Origin: UBA6263 sp049305865
GTDB lineage: Bacteria > Patescibacteriota > Gracilibacteria > Absconditabacterales > Absconditicoccaceae
Assembly (NCBI GenBank): GCA_049305865.1
Contig: JBAQPP010000022.1
Coordinates: 1 to 18,648 of the forward strand
Length of the DNA stretch: 18,648 nucleotides
Reading direction: 5' to 3'
Below are positions 17,322-18,648 of this stretch, one piece after another. Position 1 is the stretch's first letter, and each line of letters begins with the position of its first letter. Below the pieces are notes generated by a model that made no database searches, was not told where the DNA came from, and saw only the letters and a list, made by a program, of their open reading frames with translations. The position numbers and the translations under genes were made by a program.

Positions 17322-17993
17322 TTAATTTGAATATCAAAGTGATTTAAGATAATCAAATCCAGCCTGTCTAAAGCCAAAATCATTTAATGTATGCATATCG
17401 CTATTTACATAGACTCATGTTTCTAAAAGCGATAATAGTTTATTCAGTTTATCTAAATCTGTTCCTCATTCATTCAAATAAAAGCAGTTTAATTCTATAG
17501 AAACTTTATATTGATTTAGTACTTTTGCTATTGCATCTATATCAAGATATTTTGAAGTCTGAGATTGGCAAATATGTCAGATAAATTTTATTTTATCATG
17601 ATATTTTATGATTGCGTTGGTATATGCCTGAGTAACATTTTTTAGATCTCACTGGAATATAGATGCATGACAAGAAAGGATATTAAAATCAGATTCTAAT
17701 CATTTGATATCAAAACAAAAATCACCGTTTTCGTTTATCAAATCTCACTCTATACCAAAACTTACGTCTAAATCATTATGGACATTTTTTCGTCTATTTT
17801 GTATCATAGATCTAGGGCTCTTAAGTGAGATATTAGCTTTATCTAATACAATTTGACTATGATCGGTAATTACGATTTTTTTTAATCAGATTTTATCTGC
17901 ATATTGAACTATTTCATCAATGGTATTCATCCCATCAGAGTAATTGATACAATGCATATGATAATCTTCGTGGATGGTATTGAGTATTTTCAT
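17322..17993 (-). CDS. PHP-domain metal-dependent phosphoesterase
   Basis: 223 residues with UGA as Gly. Metal-binding motifs of the PHP fold are present: H12-x-H14 in DYHMHCINYSDG, then ITDHSQ, GIEGDLI, SCHAS and a late NSDMHTLNDFG with the Asp-x-His pair. The length and motif order suit histidinol-phosphatase-like PHP enzymes, but no histidine biosynthesis gene is near, so the substrate is unknown. The gene starts 23 bp after the transporter gene and is the last of the cysS-led run seen here; its frame ends at TAA close to the opposing terminator of the membrane protein gene. Confidence 0.83.
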
Positions 17994-18016
17994 GTGAATT
18001 ATCTGTAAAGAATAAA

Positions 18017-18331
18017 TTATATACTAACTAGAATAATAGATGCTAATCCAAGGATTACTCAGATAATTTGTATAGGGGTGAAACTTTCTTTGAACATAAA
18101 TATTCATATAGCTAACGCTAATATCCCACTCGCTACAGAAAAAATAATCGCTCATCTACCTAGTCACGATCAATTTTTGAGAGCAAACAATCGGAAGGTA
18201 TTGCAGATAAGATAAAATCACAAGGCTATAACAGAATACCAAAAAAACTGAGAGTCAGATCGTTTCTTTGCAAAAATATCTGCTACACTTTCAAATATAA
18301 TCAAAAATATCATTGGTATTGCTCGTTTCAT
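18017..18331 (-). CDS. Small SMR/EamA-type four-helix membrane transporter
   Basis: 104 residues with UGA as Gly. Four hydrophobic segments are visible. The C-terminal half, around GAIIFSVASGIL and IFMFKESFTPIQIIGVILGL, fits the small multidrug resistance/EamA pattern (a half-size unit that works as a dimer). A Glu at residue 14 in the first helix (IIFESVADIFAKK) is at the place of the key acidic residue in EmrE. The gene lies 19 bp after the cysS stop and 23 bp before the PHP gene, so it is probably co-transcribed. The substrate cannot be inferred. Confidence 0.72.
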
Positions 18332-18350
18332 AATTATATATTATTAAAAA

Positions 18351-18648
18351 TTATATTTTATCTATTTCAAATCAGTCCTTTGTGTCTCTGATTTCATATC
18401 ACATATCTTTTACCTTATTTCTAAGCTCATCTGCAAGAGCATAATTTTTATCTTTTTTAGCCTGAAGACGTTGTTCTGCGAGATTAGTAATTTCTGAAGA
18501 AATAATTATATCCTTCGTTTGCTCTCAGGATGACATGAAAAGTCAGACTTTTAGAAAATTATTTTCAAGCCGATATATCATACCAATTATCTCTTCATTT
18601 GGTTCGCTTATATAAGAATTTATAACTGATATTGCCTGTGGCATATTT
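18351..18648 (-). CDS. cysS: Cysteinyl-tRNA synthetase, C-terminal part (runs off the edge)
   Basis: The last 99 codons of a gene that enters from the right edge, read with UGA as Gly. The end matches the C-terminal helical region of CysRS: LAEQRLQAKKDKNYALADEL, then RNKVKDMGYEIRDTKDG, where the family has R..A+...w..AD.iR..L...G...DT..G. The enzyme charges tRNA-Cys. The catalytic domain lies outside the window. It is followed closely by the SMR-like and PHP genes on the same strand. Confidence 0.85.

Overview
The window comes from a bacterium that reads UGA as glycine (NCBI translation table 25). That code is known from the Patescibacteria/CPR lineages Absconditabacteria (SR1) and Gracilibacteria (BD1-5). 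The sequence shows it directly: with UGA as a stop nearly every gene breaks into pieces, but with UGA as Gly long frames open whose UGA codons fall on invariant glycines. Examples are the GASTG and GDEGGY motifs of enolase, the Walker A and LSGGQ motifs of an SbcC/Rad50 ATPase, the GNSEIGH site of phosphoglycerate mutase, the GAGGTARG loop of a shikimate dehydrogenase and the Gly before the sortase cysteine. Genes end on UAA, once on UAG. The DNA is strongly A+T rich and no start has a clear Shine-Dalgarno sequence. I cannot say which of the two lineages it is.

Layout. 1-55: tail of a plus-strand gene and its terminator. 95-500: non-coding, with two 24-bp direct repeats and a probable minus-strand structured RNA that has its own promoter and terminal U-tract. 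548-3145 (minus): malic enzyme followed by a shikimate dehydrogenase-like protein with an extra N-terminal domain. 3230-3559 (minus): small acidic protein. 3617-4474 (minus): sortase. 4648-6321 (minus): orphan CHASE4-type sensor histidine kinase with no UGA codon. 6459-10820 (plus): an apparent operon of an NlpC/P60-like hydrolase, phosphoglycerate mutase (gpmI), a beta-lactamase/PBP-like serine hydrolase and enolase. 10834-10949: palindromic repeat acting as a terminator. 11004-11592 (minus): two small basic proteins. 11730-14234 (plus): SbcC/Rad50-like ATPase. 14306-14755: HIT hydrolase. 14901-16832: secreted wall protein with a degenerate LytM domain and a lysozyme-like domain. 16938-17264: small membrane protein. 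17322-18648 (minus): cysS, then an SMR/EamA-type transporter, then a PHP phosphoesterase.

How the genes fit together. GpmI and enolase catalyse consecutive steps from 3-phosphoglycerate to phosphoenolpyruvate, and malic enzyme adds a route to pyruvate. Four proteins (sortase, NlpC/P60-like, PBP-like, LytM/lysozyme-like) act on the cell wall or surface. The histidine kinase and four small genes lack internal UGA codons and look like later arrivals from standard-code donors. Two of the small genes still carry a UGA where their stop codon would have been. No tRNA, rRNA, CRISPR array or insertion sequence was recognised, and the tRNA-Gly(UCA) required by the code is not in the window.
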